In this document: piece by piece, positions 8,791-18,091 of the stretch
How the letters are laid out: each line of letters opens with the position of its first letter
Numbering within the stretch: position 1 is the first letter of the stretch
From: Alkaliphilus transvaalensis ATCC 700919
GTDB lineage: Bacteria > Bacillota > Clostridia > Peptostreptococcales > Natronincolaceae
Assembly: GCF_000621485.1 (NCBI RefSeq)
Contig: NZ_KK211286.1
Location: forward strand, 248,001 to 312,000
DNA length: 64,000 nt
Direction of reading: 5' to 3'
The notes under the pieces: model-generated
Databases searched by the model: none
Told to the model about the DNA's origin: nothing
The model's input: only the letters and a program-made list of their open reading frames with translations
Program-made: the position numbers and the translations under genes

Positions 8791-8847
8791 TAACCTTTAG
8801 CTGAAATAAAATTTTAGGTTATTATAAACAAATAATCAATTATTTAT

Positions 8848-9873
8848 TTATTTAACTTCTACAATCCAGCCTTCTGGTGCTTCAACTTCACCAAATTGAA
8901 TACCTAATAGGGTATCATAAAGCTTTTTAGTAATTGGACCAACCTCTGTTTGGCTATGGAATACATGAAGATCTCCATTGTATTCAATTCCACCAATTGG
9001 GGTAATTACAGCAGCTGTACCACATGCACCAGCTTCTTTAAATTCACCTAAGTTATTTACTAATACATCTCTTTCTTCAACTTCCATTCCAAGGTAGTCT
9101 TTTGCTAAGTGCATTAAAGAGTACTTAGTAATACTTGGTAAAATAGAAGGCGATTTAGGTGTGATAAACTTGTTATCATGGGTAATACCAAAGAAGTTGG
9201 CTGCACCTACCTCTTCAATTTTTGTATGGGTAGCAGGGTCAAGATAAATACAGTCTGCAAAACCTTTACTTACTGCTAATTTGTGGGGATATAAGCTACC
9301 AGCATAGTTACCACCAACTTTCGCTGCACCAGTACCGTAAGGCGCTGCACGGTCAAAGTCAGAAATGATAAAGTTAACAGGAGCCATTCCACCTTTAAAG
9401 TAAGGGCCAACTGGAACACAGAATACACTAAAGATAAATTCTGGAGCAGGTTTTACCCCAAGGTTATCGCCAACACCGATTACAAATGGTCTTAAGTAAA
9501 GTGTTGCGCCACTTCCATAAGGTGGTACAAAGTGCTCATTGGCTTTAACAACTTGAATACATGCATCGATAAACTTTTCTACAGGAACTTCTGGCATTAG
9601 TACACGACTACAGCTATCGTTTAATCTCTTTGCATTTTGATCAGGTCTAAAAAGTTGAATCTTATTGTCCTTTGTTCTATAAGCTTTTAAACCTTCAAAA
9701 CACTGTTGTCCATAATGAAGGGCAGTAGAGGCTTCGCTAATGGTTAAATTGTTATCTTCAACCAATTGTCCGTCATCCCATTGACCATCCTTCCATTTTG
9801 AAACATAACGTAGGTCTGTTTTAATGTAGCTAAAACCTAGTTTACCCCAATCTAAATCAACTGTCTTACTCAT
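8848..9873 (-). CDS. ilvE: Branched-chain amino-acid aminotransferase
   Basis: The 341-residue protein is a fold-type IV PLP enzyme that interconverts valine, leucine and isoleucine with their 2-oxo acids using glutamate/2-oxoglutarate. The substrate and cofactor region [19 protein letters not shown] contains the PLP lysine (AAK). [11 protein letters not shown] and [14 protein letters not shown] are further family blocks. It is of the longer, type II kind. I take the start at 9873 ([10 protein letters not shown]), because AGGAGGG lies correctly before it; an in-frame upstream codon at 9909 has no ribosome site. A CodY-like half site (AATTTTCAGA, minus strand of 9982-9991) lies about 110 bp upstream. 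It is divergent from iorAB. Confidence 0.93.
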   Translation of the reverse strand: MSKTVDLDWGKLGFSYIKTDLRYVSKWKDGQWDDGQLVEDNNLTISEASTALHYGQQCFEGLKAYRTKDNKIQLFRPDQNAKRLNDSCSRVLMPEVPVEKFIDACIQVVKANEHFVPPYGSGATLYLRPFVIGVGDNLGVKPAPEFIFSVFCVPVGPYFKGGMAPVNFIISDFDRAAPYGTGAAKVGGNYAGSLYPHKLAVSKGFADCIYLDPATHTKIEEVGAANFFGITHDNKFITPKSPSILPSITKYSLMHLAKDYLGMEVEERDVLVNNLGEFKEAGACGTAAVITPIGGIEYNGDLHVFHSQTEVGPITKKLYDTLLGIQFGEVEAPEGWIVEVK

Positions 9874-10167
9874 GATATCCCTCCTATATTTAATATAAAG
9901 ATAATACATAATTTAAAGCGTAATTACAATTATTATTTCCAAAACTAACCTCTTGTATATTATTATATCATATTAATTGCGTCTGAAAATTTCAAAAATG
10001 ACATCGTTTTCCCCAAAATTAATAATAATAATATTCTGAACTATATACAGGATTAAACTGTATGATAAAAACCTTTTGAGGAAAAATAAAAAAAATGTTA
10101 TAAACAATTTTTTTTGAGCATAAATAAAAGGGGTCCCTTTTGGAAAATGTTACTAAGGAGTGATTAA
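9874..10167. other. Divergent promoter region of ilvE and iorAB
   Basis: This 294 bp AT-rich gap must hold the promoters of both divergent genes. A TATAAT lies on the minus strand near 9963-9968, without a convincing -35. No T-box, riboswitch or terminator-type leader is apparent. A CodY-like half site sits at 9982-9991. Confidence 0.5.
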
Positions 10168-11988
10168 ATGAAAACAGAAAAAAGAGTATTAACTGGTAAT
10201 GAAGCCATCGCTCAAGGGTTTTATGAAGCAGGTGGAACAGTAGCGGCAAGCTATCCTGGCTCTCCAACTGTAGAAGTAATTGAAAAGCTTAAGGAATATC
10301 AAGAAGTTTATTCGGAGTTTTCAGTAAATGAAAAGGTGGCTCTAGAAGTTGCTATTGGGGCTTCATTTTTTGGGGCAAGATCTATGGCAGTCATGAAACA
10401 TGTAGGAGTAAATATTGCAGCAGATCCATTGATGACCTTTACCCAAACCCCTGTTAATGGAGGGTTTCTCTTAGTTACAGGAGACGACCCAGGTTTAGCT
10501 AGTTCTCAAAATGAACAGGATAATCGTATTTTTGGTAAGTTTGCTAATATGGCAATTCTCGACCCATCTGATGGGCAAGAGGCAAAAGACTTTACCAAAC
10601 TTGCTTTAGAAATTAGTGATTCATATTCTCTTCCAATGCTCTTGAGAATCACCAGTAGGTTATGTCATAGTAGGAGTGTTGTAGCTTTAGATGAAAGAAT
10701 AGAGGTTGCTGCAAAAGGGATTAACAGAGATAAAGATAAATTTAATATGATTCCACCTGGTTCTAGAAGGGCCCAATTTTTCATGAAAGAAAGACTTGAA
10801 AAATTAGAAGCCTATGCCTATGATGCAGAAATAAATATTTTGGAGGAAGATAAAGATTCGGATACTTTGATTATTACTTCAGGAATAGTCTATCAGAACC
10901 TAAAAGAGATTAATCCTAATGCAAATATTTGGAAATTGGGAATGGTTTATCCTATCTCGGAGAAAAAAGCGAAGGAGATTACTAGTAGATATAAAAGAGT
11001 GATTGTCTTAGAAGAAATGCAACCTTTCATTGAAAATGAATTAAAACTAATGGGAATAGAATGCGAAGGTATAAAGTATTTTTCCTTTACTGGTGAACTG
11101 GATATTAAAGATATTGAATTAGGGTTATATCATGCTGGTGTGATTAAAGAGTCTAAAGAATATGGAGACCGATTTGTAGATACTGTACCTAGAGCACCTT
11201 TATTTTGCACAGGTTGTCCCCATAGACCGATCTTTGACTTTCTAAAAAAATCAAAGGTTAAAACGGTTATTGGCGATATTGGATGCTATTCCCTTGCCTG
11301 TTTGTTCCCCTTCGAACAATCCAACACAATTATCAGTATGGGAGCAAGCATTGGAATAACGAAGGGTATTAGAAAGGCAATGTCTATGAAAAATGAAGGC
11401 GAAGAACCGTTAGTGGCCGTTATAGGTGACGGGACCTTCTTCCATTCTGGTATGACAGGTTTTTTAAATTTACTTCACCGCAAAGAAAGTAATGAAAACA
11501 TGACATTCTTTGTTTTGGATAATAGAACAACCGCCATGACTGGAGGTCAACCTAATGCTAGTTCAGGGCTTTATAATGACAGGGATGACATGAAAGTAGG
11601 GATTAAAACCCTTCTAGATAATATGGGATTTGATCGTGTAAAAGAAATAAATCAATATGACTACAAGGCAGCAACAAAAGTGTTTAAAGAAGAAATTGCC
11701 TATGAAGGTTTATCAATCATAGTTGCAAATGGCCCCTGTGCTTTGAAATATAATATGGAAGAACCATATTTCTATGTTGACCCTAAAATTTGTATTAGCT
11801 GTAGAGCCTGTATTCGAACAAACTGTCCACCTTTAATGATGACTGAATATGAAGGCTTTGATAAACTTAAATCTTCGATAGATAAAGATATGTGTGTAGG
11901 CTGTAGTGTGTGTGCGCAGGTATGTCCTGTTAATGCCATTAAATCGTCAGCAGATATAGATAGGGAGGATGAGGAAATTGACAACTAA
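10168..11988 (+). CDS. iorA: Indolepyruvate:ferredoxin oxidoreductase, alpha subunit
   Basis: This 606-residue subunit carries the thiamine-diphosphate site of the enzyme that oxidatively decarboxylates aryl-2-oxo acids (from Trp, Phe, Tyr) to aryl-acyl-CoA and reduced ferredoxin, in the cytoplasm. The pyrimidine-binding half spans about 1-340, with the opening GNEAIAQGFYEAGG. The TPP motif GDGTFFHSGMTGFLN is at about 421-435. Two ferredoxin-type cluster motifs end the chain: CISCRACIRTNC and CVGCSVCAQVC. The start is ATG after AAGGAGTG. It overlaps iorB, so the two are made together. The electrons would feed fermentation of amino acids. The preceding aminotransferase gene is divergent, not in the operon. 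Confidence 0.95.
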   Translation: MKTEKRVLTGNEAIAQGFYEAGGTVAASYPGSPTVEVIEKLKEYQEVYSEFSVNEKVALEVAIGASFFGARSMAVMKHVGVNIAADPLMTFTQTPVNGGFLLVTGDDPGLASSQNEQDNRIFGKFANMAILDPSDGQEAKDFTKLALEISDSYSLPMLLRITSRLCHSRSVVALDERIEVAAKGINRDKDKFNMIPPGSRRAQFFMKERLEKLEAYAYDAEINILEEDKDSDTLIITSGIVYQNLKEINPNANIWKLGMVYPISEKKAKEITSRYKRVIVLEEMQPFIENELKLMGIECEGIKYFSFTGELDIKDIELGLYHAGVIKESKEYGDRFVDTVPRAPLFCTGCPHRPIFDFLKKSKVKTVIGDIGCYSLACLFPFEQSNTIISMGASIGITKGIRKAMSMKNEGEEPLVAVIGDGTFFHSGMTGFLNLLHRKESNENMTFFVLDNRTTAMTGGQPNASSGLYNDRDDMKVGIKTLLDNMGFDRVKEINQYDYKAATKVFKEEIAYEGLSIIVANGPCALKYNMEEPYFYVDPKICISCRACIRTNCPPLMMTEYEGFDKLKSSIDKDMCVGCSVCAQVCPVNAIKSSADIDREDEEIDN

Positions 11989-12544
11989 TATAATGTTAGG
12001 AGGAGTTGGAGGTCAAGGATTAATTCTAATGACAAGAATTATTTCTCAGGCAGCCCTTAAAGATGGTTATGACGTCAAAAGTAACGATGTTGTAGGTTTA
12101 TCTCAACGGGGAGGAATGGTATGGGGTAATGTTAAAATCGGGAAGAAAATTTATTCCCCTAATTTCCCACCTGGTGAGGGAGACATTTTAGTGGCGATGG
12201 AGCCTTTAGAAGCGTTAAGATGGAGTGCAGTATTAAGGGATCAAGGTAGAATTATCATGAATACAAAACACTTTTATCCCACAATGGTACAACAAGAAAA
12301 ATATGAATATCCAGTTAAAGAAATAGAAAATCTTAAATCTAAATATAAGGTTACCGCAATAAACGCTTTTGAAGAAGCTAGAAGGATAGGAAAGAAACAA
12401 GTATCAAATGTGATTTTACTTGGAGCATTGGCTCAAGACTTAGAAATAAAAGTAGATACATGGTTAGAGACTGTAAAGGATAATGTTCCTAAAAAAGCGA
12501 TCGAAATGAATATTGAAGCCTTTGAATTTGGGTATAAAATATAG
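11978..12544 (+). CDS. iorB: Indolepyruvate:ferredoxin oxidoreductase, beta subunit
   Basis: This is the gamma-type domain partner of IorA. The N-terminus MTTNIMLGGVGGQGL is the typical glycine-rich opening, and SQRGGMVWGNVKIG is a second family block. I choose the TTG at 11978, because GGGAGG lies 9 bases before it; the ATG at 11969 would sit only three bases from that ribosome site. The frame overlaps the end of iorA by 11 bases, which implies translational coupling. The product is 188 residues, the normal length. A perfect terminator begins at its stop codon. Confidence 0.93.
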   Translation: MTTNIMLGGVGGQGLILMTRIISQAALKDGYDVKSNDVVGLSQRGGMVWGNVKIGKKIYSPNFPPGEGDILVAMEPLEALRWSAVLRDQGRIIMNTKHFYPTMVQQEKYEYPVKEIENLKSKYKVTAINAFEEARRIGKKQVSNVILLGALAQDLEIKVDTWLETVKDNVPKKAIEMNIEAFEFGYKI

Positions 12545-12573
12545 AACTGCTTAAGCAGTTCTATATTTTTTTG
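12542..12573 (+). terminator. Terminator of iorAB
   Basis: The perfect dyad TAGAACTGCTTAAGCAGTTC plus TA (12542-12563) includes the iorB stop codon and is followed by TATTTTTTT. Confidence 0.9.
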
Positions 12574-12656
12574 AAATCAACATAAAAATAAAGGGATATA
12601 GCTATTTCTGTAGAATAATGTTAATTATTAATTCAATGTGGATAGGAGTGGAGAAT

Positions 12657-13850
12657 ATGGTAGAATTTAGTGGAAATTTGAATGAAATATTATTATCCTT
12701 TTCACTTTTGCTAGATGTGGCAGAAAATAAACCATTTCAGCATACTAAGAAAGTAGCTTATATTGCTATGGAAATCGTAAAGAAAATGGACAAGCCACAG
12801 CTTTTAGAGCATGCCTTTCAAGGAGCAATTTTACATGATATTGGGGTAACCCATTCGTTATTACTTCAAGGAAAGAATGCCTTTATCACTGCAGAAACAA
12901 CAAATCGACATCATCATGTATCAACTGGTTGGGAAGTGGCTAAAGAATTACCCTTAGATGAAGAGATCCCAGAAATTATAAAATATCATCATGAAAGATG
13001 GGATGGTTCTGGAATTTTTGGTTTAGTAGGAAATGAAACTCCTTTCTTATCACAGGTTATTCATTTGGCGGATCAATTAGAATTAAGGTTTGATGGCACT
13101 AAGGATGGATCAAATCATCGTAATGAGATTCGACAATGGTTAGAATCTGAAAAAGGAAAAACTTTTAATGATGAGATTGTGGATGTAACCTTAAGTTTGC
13201 TAGAGAAGGATAAAATGTGGATAGATTTAGGAAACTATGATATTCAATCCAGCTTAATAGATCGTATGCCTAATCGAAGGATTGAGGTCAATATTAGCCA
13301 AATGGAGAAAATCGCAAGAGCCTTTTCTATTATTATAGATAAAAAGAGTGCTTTTACCCATAAACATTCACAAGGCGTATCGGAGAGGGCATATTTAACG
13401 GGAAAAGCACTGGGGTATGATGAGGATAAGTGTGTTAAGTTAAGAATTGCTGGTTACTTACATGACTTAGGTAAACTTGTTGTTCCTAATGAGATCTTAG
13501 ACAAGCCAGACAAGCTACAGTCTGAGGAAATTCTGGTTATCAAAAAGCACTCATATTACACAAAATTTATTCTCAAACAGATTTTTTCCTTCAAAGAGAT
13601 TGCTGAATGGGCAGGAAATCATCACGAGAACCTTTTAGGTACAGGGTATCCGGAAGGACTTAAGGGTGTTGACTTGACAGAAGAGAGTCAGATTATTGCT
13701 TTATCGGATATATATCAGGCATTAACTGAGGATCGAATTTACCGAAAGGGTTTAGGGGTTGAAGAAGCCTTAAAAATGCTTGGTAAACTGGTTAATGAAG
13801 GCTATTATTCAAAAGAACTATTTAAAACCTTCTGTAGTATTACTTCGTAG
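12657..13850 (+). CDS. Protein with two HD/HD-GYP phosphohydrolase domains
   Basis: The 397-residue product has two tandem HD domains. The first has ILHDIG (His60-Asp61) and HHERWDGSG (111-119). The second has YLHDLGK (His269-Asp270) and HHENLLGTGYP (322-332), the extended HD-GYP signature (GTGYP). HD-GYP domains hydrolyse cyclic-di-GMP or related dinucleotides; whether both domains here are active is unknown. No sensor or membrane segment is seen. I take ATG 12657, because AGGAG lies 8 bases before it; an in-frame TTG at 12618 has no ribosome site. It is followed after 59 bp by another HD-GYP gene on the same strand, and the two may be co-transcribed. Confidence 0.88.
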   Translation: MVEFSGNLNEILLSFSLLLDVAENKPFQHTKKVAYIAMEIVKKMDKPQLLEHAFQGAILHDIGVTHSLLLQGKNAFITAETTNRHHHVSTGWEVAKELPLDEEIPEIIKYHHERWDGSGIFGLVGNETPFLSQVIHLADQLELRFDGTKDGSNHRNEIRQWLESEKGKTFNDEIVDVTLSLLEKDKMWIDLGNYDIQSSLIDRMPNRRIEVNISQMEKIARAFSIIIDKKSAFTHKHSQGVSERAYLTGKALGYDEDKCVKLRIAGYLHDLGKLVVPNEILDKPDKLQSEEILVIKKHSYYTKFILKQIFSFKEIAEWAGNHHENLLGTGYPEGLKGVDLTEESQIIALSDIYQALTEDRIYRKGLGVEEALKMLGKLVNEGYYSKELFKTFCSITS

Positions 13851-13909
13851 TAGGAATTGGATACTGTAAAATATGCAGCTTAAAGTTAATAGTGAAAGGG
13901 GAGAAGTTT

Positions 13910-15502
13910 ATGTCTACCGTTCTTGGAGATTTAATGGATGTAAATAAAATGGATGAGTTAGCACAGTATTTTTATCACATTGCCGAAGTTCCCTTCGCTA
14001 TATTAGATTTAAATGGAAAGTTGTTTGCGAAAACACCTAACGATAAAGTGGGGACCCAGCTATGTGGAATAGAGCATTGTTTTCATCAGGCTTTACTAGA
14101 ACATTATCAAGCGAAAACCTTTCAGAAAATTGGCCCCATAAAGTATACAATAAACCAATGTAGTAATGGGTTAATGTGTGTAATAGCCCCATTAACGATT
14201 AATGATGAATTGATTGCATACCTGTTTATAAATCATTTTTTTATAGAAAAACCTAATTTTGATCAGTTACATAGCAATATTAAGGATCGTGACACCTATT
14301 TAGAAAAATTATTAAAAGTACCGGTTATTGATGAAAACAAGTTAAAAAGTATGATTATTTATCTTACGAAATGGATTGATGTAATTGGAGAGTCTTCCAT
14401 TAATCAACTTAGAACAATTAAAATGCAGGAGGAGCTGAATATTGTAAAACATGAAATGGAAGCTTCCTTCCAGCAACTAGCAGCAGCAGAATCAGAGTTA
14501 ATGGAAAACTATGAATATTTAGTGAAGAAAGAAAAGGCACTAAAAGACAGTGAACAACGATATCGCTTGTTATTTTCATCAATGAATCAAGGGATTGCCC
14601 ACCATGAAATTATTACTGACAAAGAGGGTAAACCTTTTGATTTTAAATATATTGGGGTAAATCCTAGTTTTGAAAAAATAACAGGTTTTAAAGCTGAGGA
14701 TATTGTTGGAAGAACTGAAAGAGAAATTTTTACTGAGATAGATGAAAAATGGATGAAGGTCTATGGGGAAGTAGCCTTAAAGGGGATCCCTAAGGAGTTT
14801 GAAAAATATTCTAAGAAGTTAGATAAGTATTTTAAAATTTTTGCATATAGTCCGAAGTTTAGGGAATTTGCCCTTTTAGTTTCAGATATCACAGAAGAAA
14901 AGAAACTGGATATGAGGTTAAAAAAATCATTAATGGAGATGGTAGAAAGTCTAGGCTATATGATAGAAAAGCGAGATTTATATACAGCTGGGCATCAAAA
15001 AAATGTTTCAAAGCTTGCTTGTCGAATTGGAATGCACATGGGCCTCTCCGAAGAACAACTGGAGGGACTATATGTTGCATCAATATTACACGATATTGGA
15101 AAGATTGGGATTCCATCAGAAATATTAACTAAACCTGCTAAGTTAAATACCTTAGAATTTGATCTAATTAAAACTCACCCTCAAAATGCATACGAAATAT
15201 TAAAGTCTATAGATTTTCAGTGGCCTGTAGCTGATATTGTACTTCAACATCATGAAAAGCTAGACGGGTCCGGTTATCCTTTTGGTTTGAAGGCAAAGGA
15301 TATCCTTTTAGAAGCAAAAATTATTACTGTTGCAGATGTTGTTGAAGCCATTGCCTCCCATCGACCTTATCGACCAGCCTTAGGATTTAAGTATGCCTTG
15401 GAAGAGATCAAAAGTAATTCTGGTATATTCTATGATCCCCATGTAGTAGAAACATGTCTTATGGTATGCAGAAAAGATACTTCTATTTTTGATAATGGAT
15501 AA
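13910..15502 (+). CDS. PocR-PAS-HD-GYP signalling protein
   Basis: This 530-residue cytoplasmic protein begins with a PocR-type ligand-binding domain (about 10-165, with LCGIEHCFHQALLEHY and CSNGLMCVIAPL). A short coiled coil (about 175-215), a PAS domain (about 215-335, NPSFEKITGFKAEDIVGRTE) and a full HD-GYP domain (SILHDIGKIGIP, HHEKLDGSGYPFGL) follow. The likely job is sensing a small molecule and cutting cyclic-di-GMP in response. The ATG at 13910 follows AAAGGGGAG at 6 bases; the GTG at 13892 lacks one. It lacks a DNA-binding domain, unlike the PocR regulator after which the sensor domain is named. Confidence 0.88.
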   Translation: MSTVLGDLMDVNKMDELAQYFYHIAEVPFAILDLNGKLFAKTPNDKVGTQLCGIEHCFHQALLEHYQAKTFQKIGPIKYTINQCSNGLMCVIAPLTINDELIAYLFINHFFIEKPNFDQLHSNIKDRDTYLEKLLKVPVIDENKLKSMIIYLTKWIDVIGESSINQLRTIKMQEELNIVKHEMEASFQQLAAAESELMENYEYLVKKEKALKDSEQRYRLLFSSMNQGIAHHEIITDKEGKPFDFKYIGVNPSFEKITGFKAEDIVGRTEREIFTEIDEKWMKVYGEVALKGIPKEFEKYSKKLDKYFKIFAYSPKFREFALLVSDITEEKKLDMRLKKSLMEMVESLGYMIEKRDLYTAGHQKNVSKLACRIGMHMGLSEEQLEGLYVASILHDIGKIGIPSEILTKPAKLNTLEFDLIKTHPQNAYEILKSIDFQWPVADIVLQHHEKLDGSGYPFGLKAKDILLEAKIITVADVVEAIASHRPYRPALGFKYALEEIKSNSGIFYDPHVVETCLMVCRKDTSIFDNG

Positions 15503-15576
15503 GAAATAGTTAATGCTTTTAAGTAGCTTGATAGAGTAAATATAATTGAAAGAGTCAAAGACTAAAAGGAGACCCT

Positions 15577-16305
15577 ATGAATAAAATAATAGCAGTTAAT
15601 GTTAATGCTAACATATCTAAGGATCAGTTTAATCAGCTTATGGAAAGAATTTCTCAAGAAAAAAGAATAAGAATAAAGAAATTTTATCATTTAATGGATT
15701 TAAAAAGATCTTTAATAGCAGATATATTGGTTCGGTGTGAGATAAGGAAGAAGGTTGGTTTACTGAATCAAGCCATCAATTTTGAAGTTAATTCATATGG
15801 AAAACCCTATCTTAAAGGGATTGATGATTTTTATTTTAATATCTCTCATGCAGGCGACTGGGTAGTTATAGCTTGTGATCATGCTACATTGGGAGTAGAT
15901 ATTGAAGAGATTAAACCAGTTGATCTGGCCATTGCAAAACGCTTCTTTTCTAATGAAGAATATAAGGACCTAATAGCTATAGAAAAGGCTAGTCAACTTG
16001 ACTATTTCTATAAATTGTGGGCTTTAAAGGAGAGTTTTATAAAAGCTGTGGGTAGAGGTTTAAGTATACCCCTAGATGCTTTTTCCTTTAAACTTAATGG
16101 TGATGATATTAAAATTAGTTTTAATACAGTAGAAGACTATACTAATAAAAATTACTACTTTAAAATGTATAATATAGACGCTAAATATCAAATGGCTCTT
16201 TGTACAAGCCAACGGGATGCTTCACCAGAGGAAGTTAATCTAATTAATTTAAATGATCTTTATGATGAAGCTATTCAGCTTTTATCTCCCATTTGCAAAA
16301 TTTAG
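15577..16305 (+). CDS. 4'-phosphopantetheinyl transferase (Sfp-type)
   Basis: The 242-residue protein transfers phosphopantetheine from CoA to carrier proteins. It shows the Sfp signature: FNISHAGDWVVIACD, the metal-binding VDIEEI, and FYKLWALKESFIKAVGRGL. Sfp-type enzymes of this length usually serve peptide or polyketide carrier proteins rather than only fatty-acid ACP. No such synthetase lies in the window, so the partner is elsewhere or is the fatty-acid ACP. An AGGAG precedes the ATG. A strong bidirectional terminator follows, shared with liaR. Confidence 0.92.
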   Translation: MNKIIAVNVNANISKDQFNQLMERISQEKRIRIKKFYHLMDLKRSLIADILVRCEIRKKVGLLNQAINFEVNSYGKPYLKGIDDFYFNISHAGDWVVIACDHATLGVDIEEIKPVDLAIAKRFFSNEEYKDLIAIEKASQLDYFYKLWALKESFIKAVGRGLSIPLDAFSFKLNGDDIKISFNTVEDYTNKNYYFKMYNIDAKYQMALCTSQRDASPEEVNLINLNDLYDEAIQLLSPICKI

Positions 16306-16323
16306 TATAATTTACTACTTGAT

Positions 16324-16367
16324 AAAAAAATCAGCTACCTAAAGGGGAAGGTAGCTGATTTTTTTAT
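16324..16367. terminator. Bidirectional terminator between the Sfp-type gene and liaR
   Basis: AAAAAATCAGCTACCT and AGGTAGCTGATTTTTT form a 16 bp perfect stem with an 8-base loop and T-tracts in both directions. Confidence 0.92.
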
Positions 16368-16392
16368 CTAACAGAAAGCAACTTGTATCTAT

Positions 16393-17031
16393 CTATAGAA
16401 GATTATTTTGATTAGCATAAACAGCAGCCTTTGTGCGATCTTCTAGTTCTAGCTTAGCTAGAATGTTGCTAACGTGGGTTTTAACTGTTTTGATACCGAT
16501 AAAGAGTTCTTCGCTGATTTCCTTGTTGCTCTTACCTTGTCCGATTAACTGTAATACTTCTAGTTCCCTCTGGGTAAGCTGAGTATGCTTTGTTTTTTTA
16601 TTTACTCTACTAATCATTAAATTTGTCACTTTTCCTTCAAATACTGGCTCATCTTTTACAGCTTTTTTTATTGCAATAGATAACTCATTGGCAGTAGCAG
16701 TTTTTAATAGAAAGCTAAAGGCTCCTGCTTCTAAGGCAGCAAAAACTTTTTCGTCATCAATAAAGCTAGTAAGGACTATAATTTTCACAGTTTTGTTTAT
16801 TTCATTAAATCGTTTAAGTATTTTTTCAGTGGCTTCAATGCCATCCATCTGATCCATCATTAAATCCATCAAAATGACATCTGGCAACAGAACTTCACTA
16901 AGCTTTAAAGCTTCTAAACCATTACTGGCTTCTCCTACAATTTCAAGGTGATCTTCTGTGGAAAGGTAGGCAGACAAACCCATTCTTACCATTTCATGAT
17001 CATCAACAATCATGACTCGAATTTTATCCAT
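16393..17031 (-). CDS. liaR: LiaR-like response regulator (NarL/LuxR family)
   Basis: The 212-residue protein has a receiver domain with the acidic pair Asp10/Asp11 and the phospho-acceptor Asp56 (VILMDLMMD), and a LuxR-type helix-turn-helix at the C-terminus (LTQRELEVLQLIGQGKSNKE). It is the last gene of a liaF-liaS-liaR set, 18 bp after liaS. It would bind the operator near 19041-19062 when phosphorylated by LiaS during cell-envelope stress. The name rests on the gene set; the protein alone is a generic NarL-type regulator. Confidence 0.88.
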   Translation of the reverse strand: MDKIRVMIVDDHEMVRMGLSAYLSTEDHLEIVGEASNGLEALKLSEVLLPDVILMDLMMDQMDGIEATEKILKRFNEINKTVKIIVLTSFIDDEKVFAALEAGAFSFLLKTATANELSIAIKKAVKDEPVFEGKVTNLMISRVNKKTKHTQLTQRELEVLQLIGQGKSNKEISEELFIGIKTVKTHVSNILAKLELEDRTKAAVYANQNNLL

Positions 17032-17049
17032 GTAATCTCCTCCCTTGTG

Positions 17050-18090
17050 TTATATTGGAACACGAATCTCTAACCTAGTACCTTTATTAGGATAGGAATA
17101 TATTTCAAACCGCCCACCGATGTCGGCAATTCTTTCTTGCATCGATTTTATTCCATAGGAAGCAATTTTATCTTCATTAAGGTTGAATCCAACACCATTA
17201 TCTTCTATGTTGATAGAGAGAAGGTTATTTCTATTAAATAACGTGATGATTAAAGATGTAGCCTTTGAGTGTCTTAAAACATTTGAAATACCTTCTTGAA
17301 GGACTCTAAACAAGTTATCTTCAATGCCTTCAGATAAATTAATTAGATCTTCAATGTCCCAACGTATGGTTACATTTGGATTCTTTTCATCTAATTCTTT
17401 AAGGAGTTTTACTAAACCATCAGTAAAGTTGATTCCGTCAAGATTGACTGGCCGCAGATGCATGATCAAGGCCCTTAGTTCTTGTTGAGCAGTATGAACC
17501 ATTTCTTCTACTCGCTGGAAGTATTTTTTTGCTTCTTCAGGTTTAGAATCTATTAAATTTCTAATAGCACCTAATGTAATGGAAATTGCAAAGAGTTGCT
17601 GACTTACAGCATCATGAAGTTCTCTAGCTATTTTTTTCCTTTCATCGATGGAAGCTGTTTCCTCAGCATTTTTAAGAAGCATCTTGTTTTCGTTTACTAA
17701 ACGTTGTAGAGATTCTACTTGTTTTTGGATATAGTCCACCATAATATTAAATTGATTGTTTATTTGTTTAACTTCAGTATAACTTCCATCCATAAGGCGA
17801 AGATCAATTCTACCACGGCCAATAGCCTCATGGGCTTCCTGGATAGACTGAAGCTCATATTTTAAATTTCTACCAAAGGGTAACCCAATTAGAAAAGTAA
17901 ATAAAAAGGATGAAAAAATTACTAATAGAATGATAAACAAAGATTTATAGTTTCCCATCTCAAGGGGTAGTAGCCAGAGGGTTAATAGGGTCAATGAACT
18001 GCTAAAAATAGATACAATAAATATTTTTTCAAGGATAACCCACTGAATACTATCGCTAAATTGGCCGTGTCGAAGGTATCGGGAAAGCAT
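17050..18090 (-). CDS. liaS: LiaS-like sensor histidine kinase
   Basis: The 346-residue kinase has two membrane segments close together (about 22-42 and 50-70) with almost no extracellular loop, the intramembrane-sensing layout. A HAMP-like linker follows (about 75-130), then the HisKA_3 box RKKIARELHDAVSQQL with the phospho-accepting His159, and an ATPase domain ending LEIRVPI. It lies one base after liaF and 18 bp before liaR, so the three are one operon. LiaF normally inhibits this kind of kinase until cell-wall or membrane damage occurs. Confidence 0.9.
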   Translation of the reverse strand: MLSRYLRHGQFSDSIQWVILEKIFIVSIFSSSLTLLTLWLLPLEMGNYKSLFIILLVIFSSFLFTFLIGLPFGRNLKYELQSIQEAHEAIGRGRIDLRLMDGSYTEVKQINNQFNIMVDYIQKQVESLQRLVNENKMLLKNAEETASIDERKKIARELHDAVSQQLFAISITLGAIRNLIDSKPEEAKKYFQRVEEMVHTAQQELRALIMHLRPVNLDGINFTDGLVKLLKELDEKNPNVTIRWDIEDLINLSEGIEDNLFRVLQEGISNVLRHSKATSLIITLFNRNNLLSINIEDNGVGFNLNEDKIASYGIKSMQERIADIGGRFEIYSYPNKGTRLEIRVPI

Positions 18091-18091
18091 T

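Noticed and set aside
9982-9991. CodY-like site AATTTTCAGA upstream of ilvE (minus strand)
   Set aside because: Only ten of fifteen consensus positions match and the second half is unlike the consensus; in such AT-rich DNA this is weak evidence, although ilvE is a typical CodY target.
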